DNA from: GCA-2725625 sp964574215
GTDB taxonomy: Bacteria; Pseudomonadota; Alphaproteobacteria; Rhodospirillales; UBA2165
Length of the DNA: 57,684 nucleotides
Reading direction: 5' to 3'
NCBI GenBank assembly: GCA_964574215.1
Contig: CAZNLR010000033.1
Span: 1 to 57,684, forward strand
Below the pieces are notes generated by a model, which did not search any database, was not told the origin of the DNA, and saw only the letters and a program-made list of their open reading frames with translations. Shown here piece by piece: positions 41,942 to 51,564 of the stretch. Made by a program: the position numbers and the translations under genes. Within the stretch, counting starts at the first letter, position 1. Every line of letters starts with the position of its first letter.

Positions 41942-44116
41942 TTACTGGCCGAGCTTGACCTTGGCCTCCTGGCGTTTGGCATGGAGAATGGGTTCGGTGT
42001 ACCCACTGGGCTGTGTGCGGCCTTTGAAGATCAAATCACACGCCGCCCCGAAGGCGACGCTGTCGTCAAAGCTGGGCGCCATATCGTTGTACGCCGGATC
42101 ACCCGAATTCTGGCCATCGACCACCACCGCCATGCGCTTCATGGTTTCCATCACTTGGTCTTCCGTACAAATGCCGTGGTGCAGCCAGTTGCAGATATGC
42201 TGACTGGAAATCCGCAATGTGGCCCGGTCTTCCATCAAACCGATGTTGTTGATATCCGGCACCTTGGAACAACCAACGCCCTGTTCGACCCAGCGCACCA
42301 CATAGCCCAGGATGCCCTGAGCGTTGTTATCCAGTTCCTGCTGAACTTCTTCCGGAGACAGATTGCGGCCACCCAACAGCGGAATGGTCAGGATATCGTC
42401 CAGGCTGGCGCGGGTGCGGCTGGATAGTTCATCCTGGCGCGCCGCTACATCAACTTGATGATAGTGGATGGCATGCAGCGTTGCAGCCGTCGGCGACGGC
42501 ACCCAGGCCGTGTTGGCTCCGGCCATGGGATGGCCCTGCTTGGTATCCATCATCTGTTTCATTTCATCAGGCATGGCCCACATGCCTTTGCCAATCTGGG
42601 CCTTGCCGCGGAATCCCGCCGCCAAGCCAATATCGACATTCCAGTCCTCGTAGGCTGCGATCCAGGGCTGGGCTTTGATTTCCGCTTTGGGCAGGAAGGG
42701 GCCGGCTTCCATGCTGGTGTGCATTTCGTCGCCCGTGCGATCGAGAAAGCCAGTATTGATGAACACCACCCGTTCACTGGTGGCGCGGACGCATTCCTTG
42801 AGGTTAACGGTGGTGCGCCGCTCTTCGTCCATAATGCCCATTTTCATAACATTGCGATCGAGACCGAGAGCGTCTTCCACCCGGGCAAAGATTTCGCTCG
42901 TAAAAGCGGCCTCTTCCGGTCCGTGCATTTTCGGCTTAACGATATAAATGCTACCGGTTCGGCTGTTGGTGAAATTGCCGGTATGCTTGAGATCGTGCAT
43001 GCAGATCAATCCGGTCATCATGGCGTCCATGATGCCTTCGGGCACTTCGTTGCCATCCTTGTCCAGGATGGCCGGATTGGTCATCAAATGCCCAACATTA
43101 CGGATCAACAGCAGCGAACGTCCCGGCAAGGTAAGATCACCACCGTCCGGCGTGCTGTAGGTACGGTCCGGGTTCATGGCGCGGGTCATCATTTCGCCGC
43201 CCTTTTGGAAGGTATCCTCAAGATCACCCTTCATCAGGCCAAGCATGTTGGAATAAACCAGCGCCTTGTCCTCGGCATCGACGGCGGCAACGGAATCCTC
43301 GAAATCCTGAATGGTGGTGATGGCGGCTTCCATGACGACGTCCTTGACGCCGGCGGCGCTGTCTTTGCCGATGGGATGGTCGCTGTCGATCTGAATTTCG
43401 ATATGGAGGCCGTTGTTTTTGAGGAGTACGGCTGACAAATCACCGTCGCCGACATAACCGGCGAACTGGGAGTCATCGGCCAAACCGGTTTCGCTGCCGC
43501 CGGCCAGAGTGACCGCCAGGCTGCCGCCGTCAAGAGCATATTTGGCGGCATCCTTGTGGCTACCCGATGCGAGCGGCACGGCCTGATCCAGAACATCGGC
43601 GGCATAGGCGATGACGGCGGCGCCCCGGGTCGGGTTATAAGCTCCTGCCCGTTCACAGCCGTTGTCCTCGGAAATAACGTCCGTGCCGTAAAGCGCATCG
43701 TAGAGGCTGCCCCAGCGAGCATTGGCGGCGTTCAGAGCAAACCGCGCATTGGTCGTCGGCACCACAAGCTGGGAGCCCGCGATTTCCGCGATTTCCGGGT
43801 CCACATCGGCGGTGGCGATTTCAAACTCACCGCCTTCCAGCACCAAATAGCCGATATCCGTCAAAAAAGTTTTGTAATCTTCGGCGTTATGGTCCTGTCC
43901 CTTGCGTTCCAAATGCCAGGCATCGATCTGGCTTTGCAGATCTTCCCGCTTTTGCAGCAGCGCTTTGTTTTTCGGACCCAGTTCATTGACGATCTCTTCG
44001 AACGACGCCCAGAATGCTTCGGGGTCAATGCCCGTGCCCGGGGCGATATTATCGGCTACCAAGTCGATTAACACTGATGCGACCTGCAGACCGCCTTTTT
44101 GGATTCTATCCGTCAT
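41942..44116 (-). CDS. glcB: Malate synthase G
   Basis: 724 residues from the ATG at 44116, the length of malate synthase G; a longer frame to 44209 begins without family similarity. Distinctive segments: FALNAANARWGSLYDALYGTDVI, IYIVKPKMHGPEEAAFT, KMGIMDEERRTTVNLKECV, NTGFLDRTGDEMHTSMEAGP and AGANTAWVPSPTAATLHA. It condenses glyoxylate with acetyl-CoA to malate in the glyoxylate pathway. The isocitrate lyase gene is not in the window. Confidence 0.97.
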   Translation of the reverse strand: MTDRIQKGGLQVASVLIDLVADNIAPGTGIDPEAFWASFEEIVNELGPKNKALLQKREDLQSQIDAWHLERKGQDHNAEDYKTFLTDIGYLVLEGGEFEIATADVDPEIAEIAGSQLVVPTTNARFALNAANARWGSLYDALYGTDVISEDNGCERAGAYNPTRGAAVIAYAADVLDQAVPLASGSHKDAAKYALDGGSLAVTLAGGSETGLADDSQFAGYVGDGDLSAVLLKNNGLHIEIQIDSDHPIGKDSAAGVKDVVMEAAITTIQDFEDSVAAVDAEDKALVYSNMLGLMKGDLEDTFQKGGEMMTRAMNPDRTYSTPDGGDLTLPGRSLLLIRNVGHLMTNPAILDKDGNEVPEGIMDAMMTGLICMHDLKHTGNFTNSRTGSIYIVKPKMHGPEEAAFTSEIFARVEDALGLDRNVMKMGIMDEERRTTVNLKECVRATSERVVFINTGFLDRTGDEMHTSMEAGPFLPKAEIKAQPWIAAYEDWNVDIGLAAGFRGKAQIGKGMWAMPDEMKQMMDTKQGHPMAGANTAWVPSPTAATLHAIHYHQVDVAARQDELSSRTRASLDDILTIPLLGGRNLSPEEVQQELDNNAQGILGYVVRWVEQGVGCSKVPDINNIGLMEDRATLRISSQHICNWLHHGICTEDQVMETMKRMAVVVDGQNSGDPAYNDMAPSFDDSVAFGAACDLIFKGRTQPSGYTEPILHAKRQEAKVKLGQ

Positions 44117-44278
44117 ATTTTCATGCCTTTTTTCATCTTGAATTTCGTATTCGATCGCCACCCCCCCACCAAAAAGGCCGGCAGCGTCAAAAGCGCGGCA
44201 ATATGACATTTCACCCCCCGAAAGAAAAGGAATTTGCCGTCAAAACCGAGACAAAAAAGAGTATCCCGAGACTTCGTC

Positions 44279-46234
44279 TCAGGAATCGATTGAAATGATG
44301 CGAGAATCACGCATTCGCTGGACGAACATGCCAACCAGCCGACGCATCACCGGATCGAATTTTTCCAAACGGTCGAGCCTGGTTTTCAGCTCGGCGCTGG
44401 GAATCACGGTAACCACCGTATCGGTCGCCGTGCGCGCTGCCGCCATACGGGGCATGGAATCGATCAGGGCCATTTCGCCGATGATACTACCCTGACCGAC
44501 CTGGGCGATGACGATATCCTCGTCGCCGGCGCGGCGGATGATATTTACCTGCCCGGTCAGAATCAGATAGGCCTCGTCGCCGTCCTCGCCTTCCTTGAAA
44601 ATAAATTCGCCCGCCGAAAATTCCCGCCGCATCATGGCCTCTTCGCCGTTCTCGGTCTCGGGCTTTTCGGCCTCTGGCTTCTTGGGTTTGGCTGGCTGGG
44701 CAGGTTTAGCGGATTCAGCTTTGGCAACAACTGCCTCCGGCGTCGGCGATATCGTCGTGGGCGTATCCCCTGTCTTATAAGTCACCAGAAGATCGTAAAT
44801 TTTCTTGGCGAACCGGTGCCGCCAGTCGTCCGGCAGTTCCGTCGCCATCAACCGGTCGCGTATACCGGCGGCGGCTATAATAATTTCTTTGTCGGAGGCC
44901 CCACGTTCAACAATTTGGGTGACCGAGCTCAGTCCGGCAATGACGTTGGCCAGGCAGGCAATTATATGTTTCTGATTATTGCGCCCGAAGTCGGTGCCGC
45001 ATAAATCCAGCAAATAGGCGAATTTGGCGGCAATGGTCGGCAACAGGAAGATCATATTATCGATGGCTTTTTCGTAGCTTTCGTCTTCGAATTCCTCCTT
45101 GAGCACACTTTTCGCCCTGAGGGTCGCCGCCTCGCACATCAAGCCGCTGCCGGAAAACAAACTTTGGCCGATCAAAGCACGCATCAACTGGCGAAAGGCG
45201 TCCTGCTCCTCTTCCCGATTCCCCTTGGTCAGCGGCGCGACACCGCCGACGGCTTTGCCGACCCGATCCAATAGAACTTCCTGAATGTGCGGCAAGGAAT
45301 GGTGTCCCATGAGAGCACTGAGTCGTTCCAAAGGCGAATTCGACCCTTCACTGATTTCGTAGGTACCGGCGGCCAGCTGAGCCATGGTTTTCAACGCCGC
45401 CGCAAGATTACGCTGATAACCCAGAATTTCTTGGATCGCTTCGGAACTATCCAAAATCTCCGCAATGAATTCGTCGATATAAGAAAGAGCTTTCTCGCCC
45501 GGATCTTTTTCAGCCTGATCCAGCGCCAGGACGAGCTTGGCTTCCCAATCGGCCTTTTCGCCGAAATAACCGCAAAGCACCGCCCGGATCGAGAAAACCC
45601 TGTTGTCTTCCGTGATTTCTGTTTCCGCGGCTTCGACCAGTGCGCCCAACCCCTTGGCCTTGAACACTTTTTGCAATCCGTCAAGATCGTCGGCGAACTG
45701 CGCCCGATCGGTGATCTGCTTGACCATCCCTTCCAGGTAATCGATCCGCTTGATCGGCTTTTCGTCGGTGCCTTTGGTTTGCAAATTGGCGACGGTTTGC
45801 AGCGCCTGAATGTAGAGATCGTCGTTACGTGTTAATGTTCTAATGTGCATTTTATCATGAAGCATTTCCAATGGCGTAAGTACTTCTTGATCGAAATGCT
45901 GGCGCAACAGGCGACCCATGGTTTTCCGGGCCGGGAATTCATAGAAATCCTCGATTTTTTTGCAGGGCGGCGCTTCGTCGATCGGCGTGATTGTAAGTAA
46001 TTTATCAGGGCGGGAACCGGCCTCTTCCTGGAAAACCAGAATTTCCTGCGTCTGGCCTCTATCTTCGGTCACCTTTACGGCGTCAAATTTTCCGCTGGCG
46101 AGAAGATTCCGGGCTTCTTTGGTGGCGGTTCCTTTGGTCGGGCCATCGGTATAAATCGTCCAGCGATCACCGTCGCGAACGTGAACCATGTATTTGACGT
46201 CGGATGATCCAGCCAATTTCCCTACCTTGCACAT
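44279..46234 (-). CDS. Cyclic-nucleotide-binding domain protein with large unrecognised N-terminal region
   Basis: 651 residues. The C-terminal 120 (about 530-645) form a CRP/PKA-type cNMP-binding domain: FSAGEFIFKEGEDGDEAYLILTGQVNI and the phosphate cassette GSIIGEMALIDSMPRMAAART. No DNA-binding domain follows. Residues 1-490 are helical, unrecognised, with a small beta domain at the very start (VKYMVHVRDGDRWTIYTDGPTKG) and a Pro/Lys/Ala linker (about 490-525). Probably a cAMP- or cGMP-responsive cytoplasmic protein. Upstream of glcB on the same strand but after a 162-base gap. Confidence 0.8.
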   Translation of the reverse strand: MCKVGKLAGSSDVKYMVHVRDGDRWTIYTDGPTKGTATKEARNLLASGKFDAVKVTEDRGQTQEILVFQEEAGSRPDKLLTITPIDEAPPCKKIEDFYEFPARKTMGRLLRQHFDQEVLTPLEMLHDKMHIRTLTRNDDLYIQALQTVANLQTKGTDEKPIKRIDYLEGMVKQITDRAQFADDLDGLQKVFKAKGLGALVEAAETEITEDNRVFSIRAVLCGYFGEKADWEAKLVLALDQAEKDPGEKALSYIDEFIAEILDSSEAIQEILGYQRNLAAALKTMAQLAAGTYEISEGSNSPLERLSALMGHHSLPHIQEVLLDRVGKAVGGVAPLTKGNREEEQDAFRQLMRALIGQSLFSGSGLMCEAATLRAKSVLKEEFEDESYEKAIDNMIFLLPTIAAKFAYLLDLCGTDFGRNNQKHIIACLANVIAGLSSVTQIVERGASDKEIIIAAAGIRDRLMATELPDDWRHRFAKKIYDLLVTYKTGDTPTTISPTPEAVVAKAESAKPAQPAKPKKPEAEKPETENGEEAMMRREFSAGEFIFKEGEDGDEAYLILTGQVNIIRRAGDEDIVIAQVGQGSIIGEMALIDSMPRMAAARTATDTVVTVIPSAELKTRLDRLEKFDPVMRRLVGMFVQRMRDSRIISIDS

Positions 46235-46415
46235 TCTGATACCGGCCAGTTCAAAGGCACAGCCGGTTGTATTCTATTTGGGTATTAACTTTCCCAATGT
46301 CAGCCCCCAGCGTCAACCGGAAACGAAAAAAGTTGCTTAAGTATTTTGTGTCACCGAGGTATTGGCCTTAACATGCATTCTGCAAAGCCACCAAAATTAG
46401 GAAATGGGAAGATCA

Positions 46416-47297
46416 ATGAAAAAAATAGGTTGGATAGGTCTTGGAAAAATGGGGGAGCCAATGGCCCGGAAACTGGCCGAAGCCGGGTACCCTCTAATGG
46501 TATTCAACCGCTCTGCCGGGAAAACGGCGGCGTTGGCGGGTGAAGGCGCCACCGTCGCCGGCGATATCAAAACTTTGGCGGCAGACTCCGAAATTGTGAT
46601 TTCGATGATATCCGATGACGCAGCCTTGAACACAGTAGCGACCGGAGCGGACGGTGTCTTGCAAAATGCCAAACCCGGCAGCACGTTCATCGATATGAGC
46701 ACGGTCTCGCCGGCGGCCTCGGCTGCCATCGCCGAAGCCGCGGCTGAAAGAGACATTTCATATTTGCGGGCGCCGGTTAATGGCACCGTTATGCAGGCGG
46801 AAGCCGCGACCCTGGTGATCCTGATCTCCGGCCCCAAAAAAGGCTTCGACGAGTGTGAAGAAATCTTTCAAAAAATGGGTGATAAGATTTTCTACACGGG
46901 TCCCGACGACCAGGCGCGGTATCTGAAGCTGTGCATCAACATGATGGTCGGCATATCGTCGGCCATGATGGGCGAAGCATTGACCCTTGGTGAATCCGGC
47001 GGTTTGGACTGGGAGCAGATGATCGAGATCATCAAGAACAGCGCCGTCGGCTCTCCGGTGATCCACTACAAAGAGAAAACCCTCAAGGAACGCGATTTCA
47101 CGCCGGCCTTTACCGCCCGACAATTGGCCAAGGATTTCGATCTCATGCTGAACACCGCCAAGGATCTGAACATACCGCTGCCCATCACCTCTCACGTCCG
47201 CCAAAACCTGAGTTCCATGATCGCCACCGGCCGGGGAGAGCAGGACTTTTTCGCCTACGTGGAAATGTTGGAAGAGATCGCGGGTATAAAAAAATAG
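46416..47297 (+). CDS. NAD(P)-dependent 3-hydroxyisobutyrate dehydrogenase-family oxidoreductase
   Basis: 293 residues from the ATG at 46416 (GGGAAG upstream; ATG at 46404 is less well spaced). Rossmann motif IGWIGLGKMGEPMARKL, substrate motif DMSTVSPAASAAIA, G-T-V region (RAPVNGTVMQAEAATL) and catalytic Lys in YLKLCINMMVG. These enzymes act on short beta-hydroxyacids or, in the succinic-semialdehyde reductase subgroup, on small aldehydes. It is distinct from the diverged relative at 3136-4035. Stands alone. Confidence 0.9.
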   Translation: MKKIGWIGLGKMGEPMARKLAEAGYPLMVFNRSAGKTAALAGEGATVAGDIKTLAADSEIVISMISDDAALNTVATGADGVLQNAKPGSTFIDMSTVSPAASAAIAEAAAERDISYLRAPVNGTVMQAEAATLVILISGPKKGFDECEEIFQKMGDKIFYTGPDDQARYLKLCINMMVGISSAMMGEALTLGESGGLDWEQMIEIIKNSAVGSPVIHYKEKTLKERDFTPAFTARQLAKDFDLMLNTAKDLNIPLPITSHVRQNLSSMIATGRGEQDFFAYVEMLEEIAGIKK

Positions 47298-47371
47298 GTA
47301 GGCTTGGATCGCACAGGAATCGGTCTATTTATTTTACCATAACGGGCAAAAAAATTTCAAAGGAGAATAGA

Positions 47372-47629
47372 ATGGCAATTTCAAATTTACCTAAATTGGC
47401 GCGCTTGGCTTTGGTAGCCGTCGCGTTAATTTCTTTTACTTCCATGGCCGCCGGCGATGCGCTTGCCAAGGGCAAAAAACCGAGCTTCGCCGGCAAGCCT
47501 GAAGAAAAAATGGGCAAAGGCGGCCGGAGCGAAGACGCCAAGGCTAGAAATGAGGGAAGGGAAAAGAAAGAGAAAAAAGCCAAGAAAGCTAAAAAGGCCA
47601 AAAAAGCTAAAAAAGGCAAAAAGAAATAA
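47372..47629 (+). CDS. Lysine/alanine-rich small exported protein (85 aa)
   Basis: Signal peptide about 1-32 (ALVAVALISFTSMAAGDALA), then a 53-residue mature peptide with no aromatic residue except one Phe, ending in repeats of K-K-A. The C-terminal half is almost pure Lys/Ala/Glu/Gly, like histone H1 tails or polycationic peptides. AAAGGAG precedes the ATG. Could bind envelope polyanions such as LPS or DNA; no function known. Confidence 0.6.
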   Translation: MAISNLPKLARLALVAVALISFTSMAAGDALAKGKKPSFAGKPEEKMGKGGRSEDAKARNEGREKKEKKAKKAKKAKKAKKGKKK

Positions 47630-47723
47630 TTCGGTTCAGATTTGATCGGTTTGCTGAAAAGCTGGGGTAAGCGATCTCCAGTTTTTCTAATTTCGACAAA
47701 ACGATGCTGCCGGGAAACTTATC

Positions 47724-48368
47724 GTGACCAAAGAAATTATCTATGTCGGCGATCCCATGTGTTCGTGGTGTTGGGGGTTCGCGCCGTCGATTAACAAAAT
47801 CAGGGACAATTACAACGACGTCGCGCCCTTATCAATCGTTCTGGGTGGGCTGCATGCTTATGATGATTTTTCCATGAGCGACGACTACAAGGCGAACATC
47901 CGCCACCATTGGGAGGACGTCAACCAAGCCACCGGCGCTGTTTTCGATTACGCCTTTTTCGACCGGGAAGGTTTTGTCCTGGACACCGAACCGGCCTGCC
48001 GGGCCGTGGTCTCGGCAAGAAATATGGAGAACTGTGATGTGCTGGCGTATTACGAATCGGTCAGCCGTAGTTTCTATTCGGAAAACAAGGATACAACCGC
48101 CGTCGACACTTTTAAGTTACTGGCGGAGAAAGCGGATATGGATGTCGACGAATTTGTTCGACTGTTCGATTCCGATGTGATCAAGCAGGAAACGGTGAAC
48201 GATTTTCGCTTCGCCAAGAGCCTGGGCGTGACCGGATTTCCTACCGTGTTATTCAAAGAAGATGATATTCATGCTCTTTTGACAGTGGGATATAGACCCT
48301 ATGAAGACTTGGAACCGGTGATTGATTCCTGGCTGGAGCATGGATTCGGAATCCCACAAAATCAATAA
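47724..48368 (+). CDS. DsbA-family thioredoxin-fold protein
   Basis: 214 residues starting at GTG 47724. Active site C-S-W-C in YVGDPMCSWCWGFAPS, an alpha-helical insert, and the cis-Pro strand VTGFPTVLF. There is no signal peptide, so it acts in the cytoplasm, like FrnE-type DsbA relatives involved in oxidative stress or as polyketide/isomerase enzymes. Neighbouring genes give no further clue. Confidence 0.87.
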   Translation: MTKEIIYVGDPMCSWCWGFAPSINKIRDNYNDVAPLSIVLGGLHAYDDFSMSDDYKANIRHHWEDVNQATGAVFDYAFFDREGFVLDTEPACRAVVSARNMENCDVLAYYESVSRSFYSENKDTTAVDTFKLLAEKADMDVDEFVRLFDSDVIKQETVNDFRFAKSLGVTGFPTVLFKEDDIHALLTVGYRPYEDLEPVIDSWLEHGFGIPQNQ

Positions 48369-48530
48369 CTTACGCTACGATCCTTGATATAATTCCCGTT
48401 TAGTACTTAAATAAGAATATTCCCCATAAAGGGGGGTGCGGTTTCTTTCAGAAGAACGGAAATCGTGACGAGGCGGATAGAAAATTTCGCCCGTTAAATA
48501 CCAGGTGTGAAAAACGGAGAAGCCGTTTCC

Positions 48531-49349
48531 ATGGTTGATGCAGTCAGCCTATCGTCATCGACGATCTCAAATCTTCTGGCGCTCAGAACCACAACTGAGG
48601 CAATCGGCAAGACGCAACAGCGTCTTTCTACCGGCCTTAAAGTCAATTCAGCTACCGATGATGCCATTGCCTTCTTCGAGGCCCGCACGTTAACCAACCG
48701 GGCGACCGATCTTCTGGTATTGAAAGACGATATCGACCAAGCCGTCAGCACGGTTGAGACGGCGGTAACGGCCATTGAATCCATCGAAGATATCGTCGAA
48801 CAAATGAAGGGTCTGGCCCTCAGCGCCAAAAGTGACGCCAGCGCGACCAACCGGTCAAAAGCGGCAATCCAGTTTAACGATCTTAAAACGCAGCTCGACA
48901 ATCTGGCCAATGATTCCACCTACAGCGGCACCAATCTGATCAAGGGTTCGCCGGCCAATCTGAAAGTAACGTTCAGCGAGGACGGCAGTTCCACCTTGAC
49001 CATATCCGGCATAGCGTCGGATGCATCGGGACTGTCCATCTCCACGGCGGTTGCCAATTGGACGGCGGACGCCAATATCGATACCGCCATCAATAAGCTG
49101 GACAGCGCCCTGACGACCCTGCGCTCCACTGCGTCGACCCTGGGCTCGAACGCGTCCATGATTTCCATCCGGCTCGATTTCGTGGACCAGTTGGTTACCC
49201 AATTGGAGGAAGGCGCCGGAAAATTGACCAACGCCGATCTCAACGAGGAATCGGCCAATTTGCTGGCATTACAGACCCGTCAGCAATTGGGCGTCATCGG
49301 TCTCAGCATCGCCCAACAGAGCGAACAGGCCGTCTTCAGGTTGTTCTAG
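48531..49349 (+). CDS. Flagellin
   Basis: 272 residues from the ATG at 48531 (GGAGAAG upstream; an earlier GTG at 48507 is unlikely). N-terminal D0/D1 helices (STISNLLALRTTTEAIGKTQQRLSTGLKVNSATDD) and C-terminal helix (LLALQTRQQLGVIGLSIAQQSEQAVFRLF) pack in the filament; the short variable centre has T-L-T-I-S beta elements. It is exported by the flagellar type III apparatus. No other flagellar gene is adjacent, so it is an orphan flagellin locus; a sigma-28-like promoter was not seen. Confidence 0.94.
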   Translation: MVDAVSLSSSTISNLLALRTTTEAIGKTQQRLSTGLKVNSATDDAIAFFEARTLTNRATDLLVLKDDIDQAVSTVETAVTAIESIEDIVEQMKGLALSAKSDASATNRSKAAIQFNDLKTQLDNLANDSTYSGTNLIKGSPANLKVTFSEDGSSTLTISGIASDASGLSISTAVANWTADANIDTAINKLDSALTTLRSTASTLGSNASMISIRLDFVDQLVTQLEEGAGKLTNADLNEESANLLALQTRQQLGVIGLSIAQQSEQAVFRLF

Positions 49350-49376
49350 AAGGCCGCTCCGAATATATTCCGTTTT

Positions 49377-50465
49377 ATGAGCCGACTTCCAAAAGACATG
49401 CAAACCTTAGGCGAAATCGCCAAAGCCGCCCATTCGGCGTTGGACAAAAACGCCTGGGACTATTTGATCGGCGGGTCGGAAACCGAAACCACCTTGTTGC
49501 GCAACCGGCAATCCTTGGACGAGATCGCCCTCCGCCCGCGCGTGCTGAACGATGTCTCCGAAATAGATACAAGCGCCGCTTTTTTTGACGGCGAATACCG
49601 GCTGCCGGTATTTCTGGCCCCGATCGGTTCCGCCGAACAATTGGACGCGGACGGCATCCTGCCGGCAGCCATCGCGGCGGCGGAGTTTGGCGTCCCCCTC
49701 ATCAAAAGTTCCGTCGCCATACCCGACATCGAGGAACTGGCCGAAAAGAGCGGCGCCGATTTGATATTTCAGCTTTATGTGCGGGGCGATGAAGATTGGA
49801 TCATTGAGCGGGTCGAGCGCATTTCGAAAGCTGGCTATCGAGCATTCTGCCTGACTGTCGACAGCGCCATCTACGGTCGACGCGAACGGGACAAAATAAA
49901 GGACTTCGTCCCGGTCCAACGCTCTTTCGCCAAGGGCAAAAGCTATCAAGCATCTCTTAGCTGGGAAACCGTCCGCCGTCTCCGGGAACGGATCGACTTA
50001 CCGCTGGTTTTGAAAGGAATTATGACCGGGGAAGATGCCCGCATCGCCGTCGAACACGGCGTCGATGTGGTTTATATCTCCAACCACGGCGGACGCCAGC
50101 TGGACCACGGCCAGGGCACCATCGAAGTCTTGCCGGAGATCATCACTGCCGTCGGTGGCAAGGCCTCGGTCATTATCGATGGCGGGTTTTATCGGGGGAC
50201 GGATGTCCTCAAAGCCTTGGCGCTGGGCGCCGACGCGGTGGGGCTGGGCAGACTGTATTCGTTCGGCCTCGGCGCTTTCGGCCAGGCTGGCGTGGCGCGG
50301 GTTTTGGAAATCCTGGAAGAGGAAATTCAACAAGCGATGATGTTGCTCGGCATCAGAAATCTCGGCGAAATGACACCCGATCATTTGCGCGAAGCGGTTA
50401 CCGCGCGCCCCGTCACCCCCACTAGCGCATTTCCCCTATTCGACTTCGAGGATGATTCCTATTGA
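49377..50465 (+). CDS. FMN-dependent alpha-hydroxyacid oxidase/dehydrogenase
   Basis: 362 residues. TIM-barrel family with VFLAPIGSA near the N-terminus, FQLYVRGDEDW, the FMN strands GIMTGEDARIAVEHG and the active-site His-Gly-Gly-Arg in ISNHGGRQLDHG, then DGGFYRGTDVLKALALGADAVGLGR. Substrates of the family are lactate, glycolate, mandelate and similar 2-hydroxyacids. It follows the flagellin by 27 bases, but co-transcription with it is doubtful. Confidence 0.9.
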   Translation: MSRLPKDMQTLGEIAKAAHSALDKNAWDYLIGGSETETTLLRNRQSLDEIALRPRVLNDVSEIDTSAAFFDGEYRLPVFLAPIGSAEQLDADGILPAAIAAAEFGVPLIKSSVAIPDIEELAEKSGADLIFQLYVRGDEDWIIERVERISKAGYRAFCLTVDSAIYGRRERDKIKDFVPVQRSFAKGKSYQASLSWETVRRLRERIDLPLVLKGIMTGEDARIAVEHGVDVVYISNHGGRQLDHGQGTIEVLPEIITAVGGKASVIIDGGFYRGTDVLKALALGADAVGLGRLYSFGLGAFGQAGVARVLEILEEEIQQAMMLLGIRNLGEMTPDHLREAVTARPVTPTSAFPLFDFEDDSY

Positions 50466-50557
50466 TCGTTTAATCGTGAAAAAATATCTCTTGCCTGTTT
50501 CACCAAATTGATCATCAATACCAGTCAAATTAGAAATTCTTATCAGGGAGGTTTGTC

Positions 50558-51472
50558 ATGTTTAGTTCAGTAAAGATTTTGATGGCCGTAACGGTTGCAG
50601 CATTCGTTTTCACCGGCCTAACCGGCACGGCCCAGGCGCAACGGGATTTTTCCAAAGTTAAAATCAAGAACGTTCCGGTCACCAAGAACATTACCATGCT
50701 GATGGGCGCCGGGGGCAATATCGGCATCGTTTCCGGCCCCGACGGTGTGTTCATGATTGACGATCAGTTTGCACCTTTGACGCCGAAAATTGTTGCGGCG
50801 GTAGAGAAAATCACCGCCAACCCCATCCGGTTTTTACTCAACACCCATTGGCATTTTGACCACACCGGCGGCAACGAGAATTTGGGTAAGGCCTGGGTCA
50901 CCATTGTGGCCCATGACAATGTCCGCAAAACCATGGCCGTCGACCAACCGCTGAAGGCGTTCGGCATGACGGTGCCCGCCGCCAAACCCGAAGCCCTGCC
51001 GGTTATTACCTTCAACGACGAAGCGACCTTTCATATGAACGGGGAGACCATCCGTATCCGCCACCTGCCGCCCTCTCATACGGACGGCGATTCATTTGTT
51101 AGATTTGAAAAATCCAATGTCATCCATACCGGTGACGTGTTTTTCAACGGCTTCTACCCGTTTATCGATGTCGAGCACGGCGGCAGCATCGACGGTATGA
51201 TCAAGTCGTCCGGCATTATCCTGGGCTTTGCCGACGATCAGACCAAGATCATTCCCGGCCACGGTCCCCTCGGGAACAAAAAGCAACTGGCCGCTTTCCG
51301 GCAAATGCTGATTACGGTCAGAGACCGGATGAAGGTCGCCATGAAGGGGGGCAAGTCAGCCGACCAGATTGTCGCCGCCAATCCGATCAAAGATGTGGAA
51401 GTAAAGTGGGGTAAAGGCTTCCTGAATACGGCCAAGTTCCTGAAAATCGTCTACGCCGGCATGAAGGGCTGA
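50558..51472 (+). CDS. Exported metallo-beta-lactamase-fold hydrolase
   Basis: 304 residues. Signal peptide about 1-28 (ending AQAQ). Metal motif T-H-W-H-F-D-H at about 103-109, then His in LPPSHTDGD, Asp in IHTGDVFF and His in PGHGPLG, all di-zinc ligands. The layout resembles periplasmic quinoprotein-relay or lactamase-like MBL proteins; the substrate is not predictable, and true beta-lactamase activity is only one option. Followed by a strong terminator. Confidence 0.9.
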   Translation: MFSSVKILMAVTVAAFVFTGLTGTAQAQRDFSKVKIKNVPVTKNITMLMGAGGNIGIVSGPDGVFMIDDQFAPLTPKIVAAVEKITANPIRFLLNTHWHFDHTGGNENLGKAWVTIVAHDNVRKTMAVDQPLKAFGMTVPAAKPEALPVITFNDEATFHMNGETIRIRHLPPSHTDGDSFVRFEKSNVIHTGDVFFNGFYPFIDVEHGGSIDGMIKSSGIILGFADDQTKIIPGHGPLGNKKQLAAFRQMLITVRDRMKVAMKGGKSADQIVAANPIKDVEVKWGKGFLNTAKFLKIVYAGMKG

Positions 51473-51507
51473 TCTGCGTCCGGCACAACAAAACCATCTA
51501 ATATGAC

Positions 51508-51540
51508 GGCGGTTGTGATCCGGTCACAACCGCCTTTTTC
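51508..51540 (+). terminator. Rho-independent terminator after the MBL gene
   Basis: Stem GGCGGTTGTGA (51508-51518) with TCACAACCGCC (51524-51534), five-base loop TCCGG, then TTTTTCTTT. Confidence 0.92.
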
Positions 51541-51564
51541 TTTCCGAGAATTCAAAACGGAATT

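Noticed and set aside
48369..48530. Sigma-28 or sigma-54 promoter for flagellin
   Set aside because: No TAAA-N15-GCCGATAA or GGCAC-N5-TTGC match is present; only a CCCC-ATAAA-GGGG hairpin without a T-run.
50558..51472. Calling the MBL protein a beta-lactamase
   Set aside because: Metal ligands are shared by the whole superfamily; nothing in the sequence points specifically to antibiotic hydrolysis.
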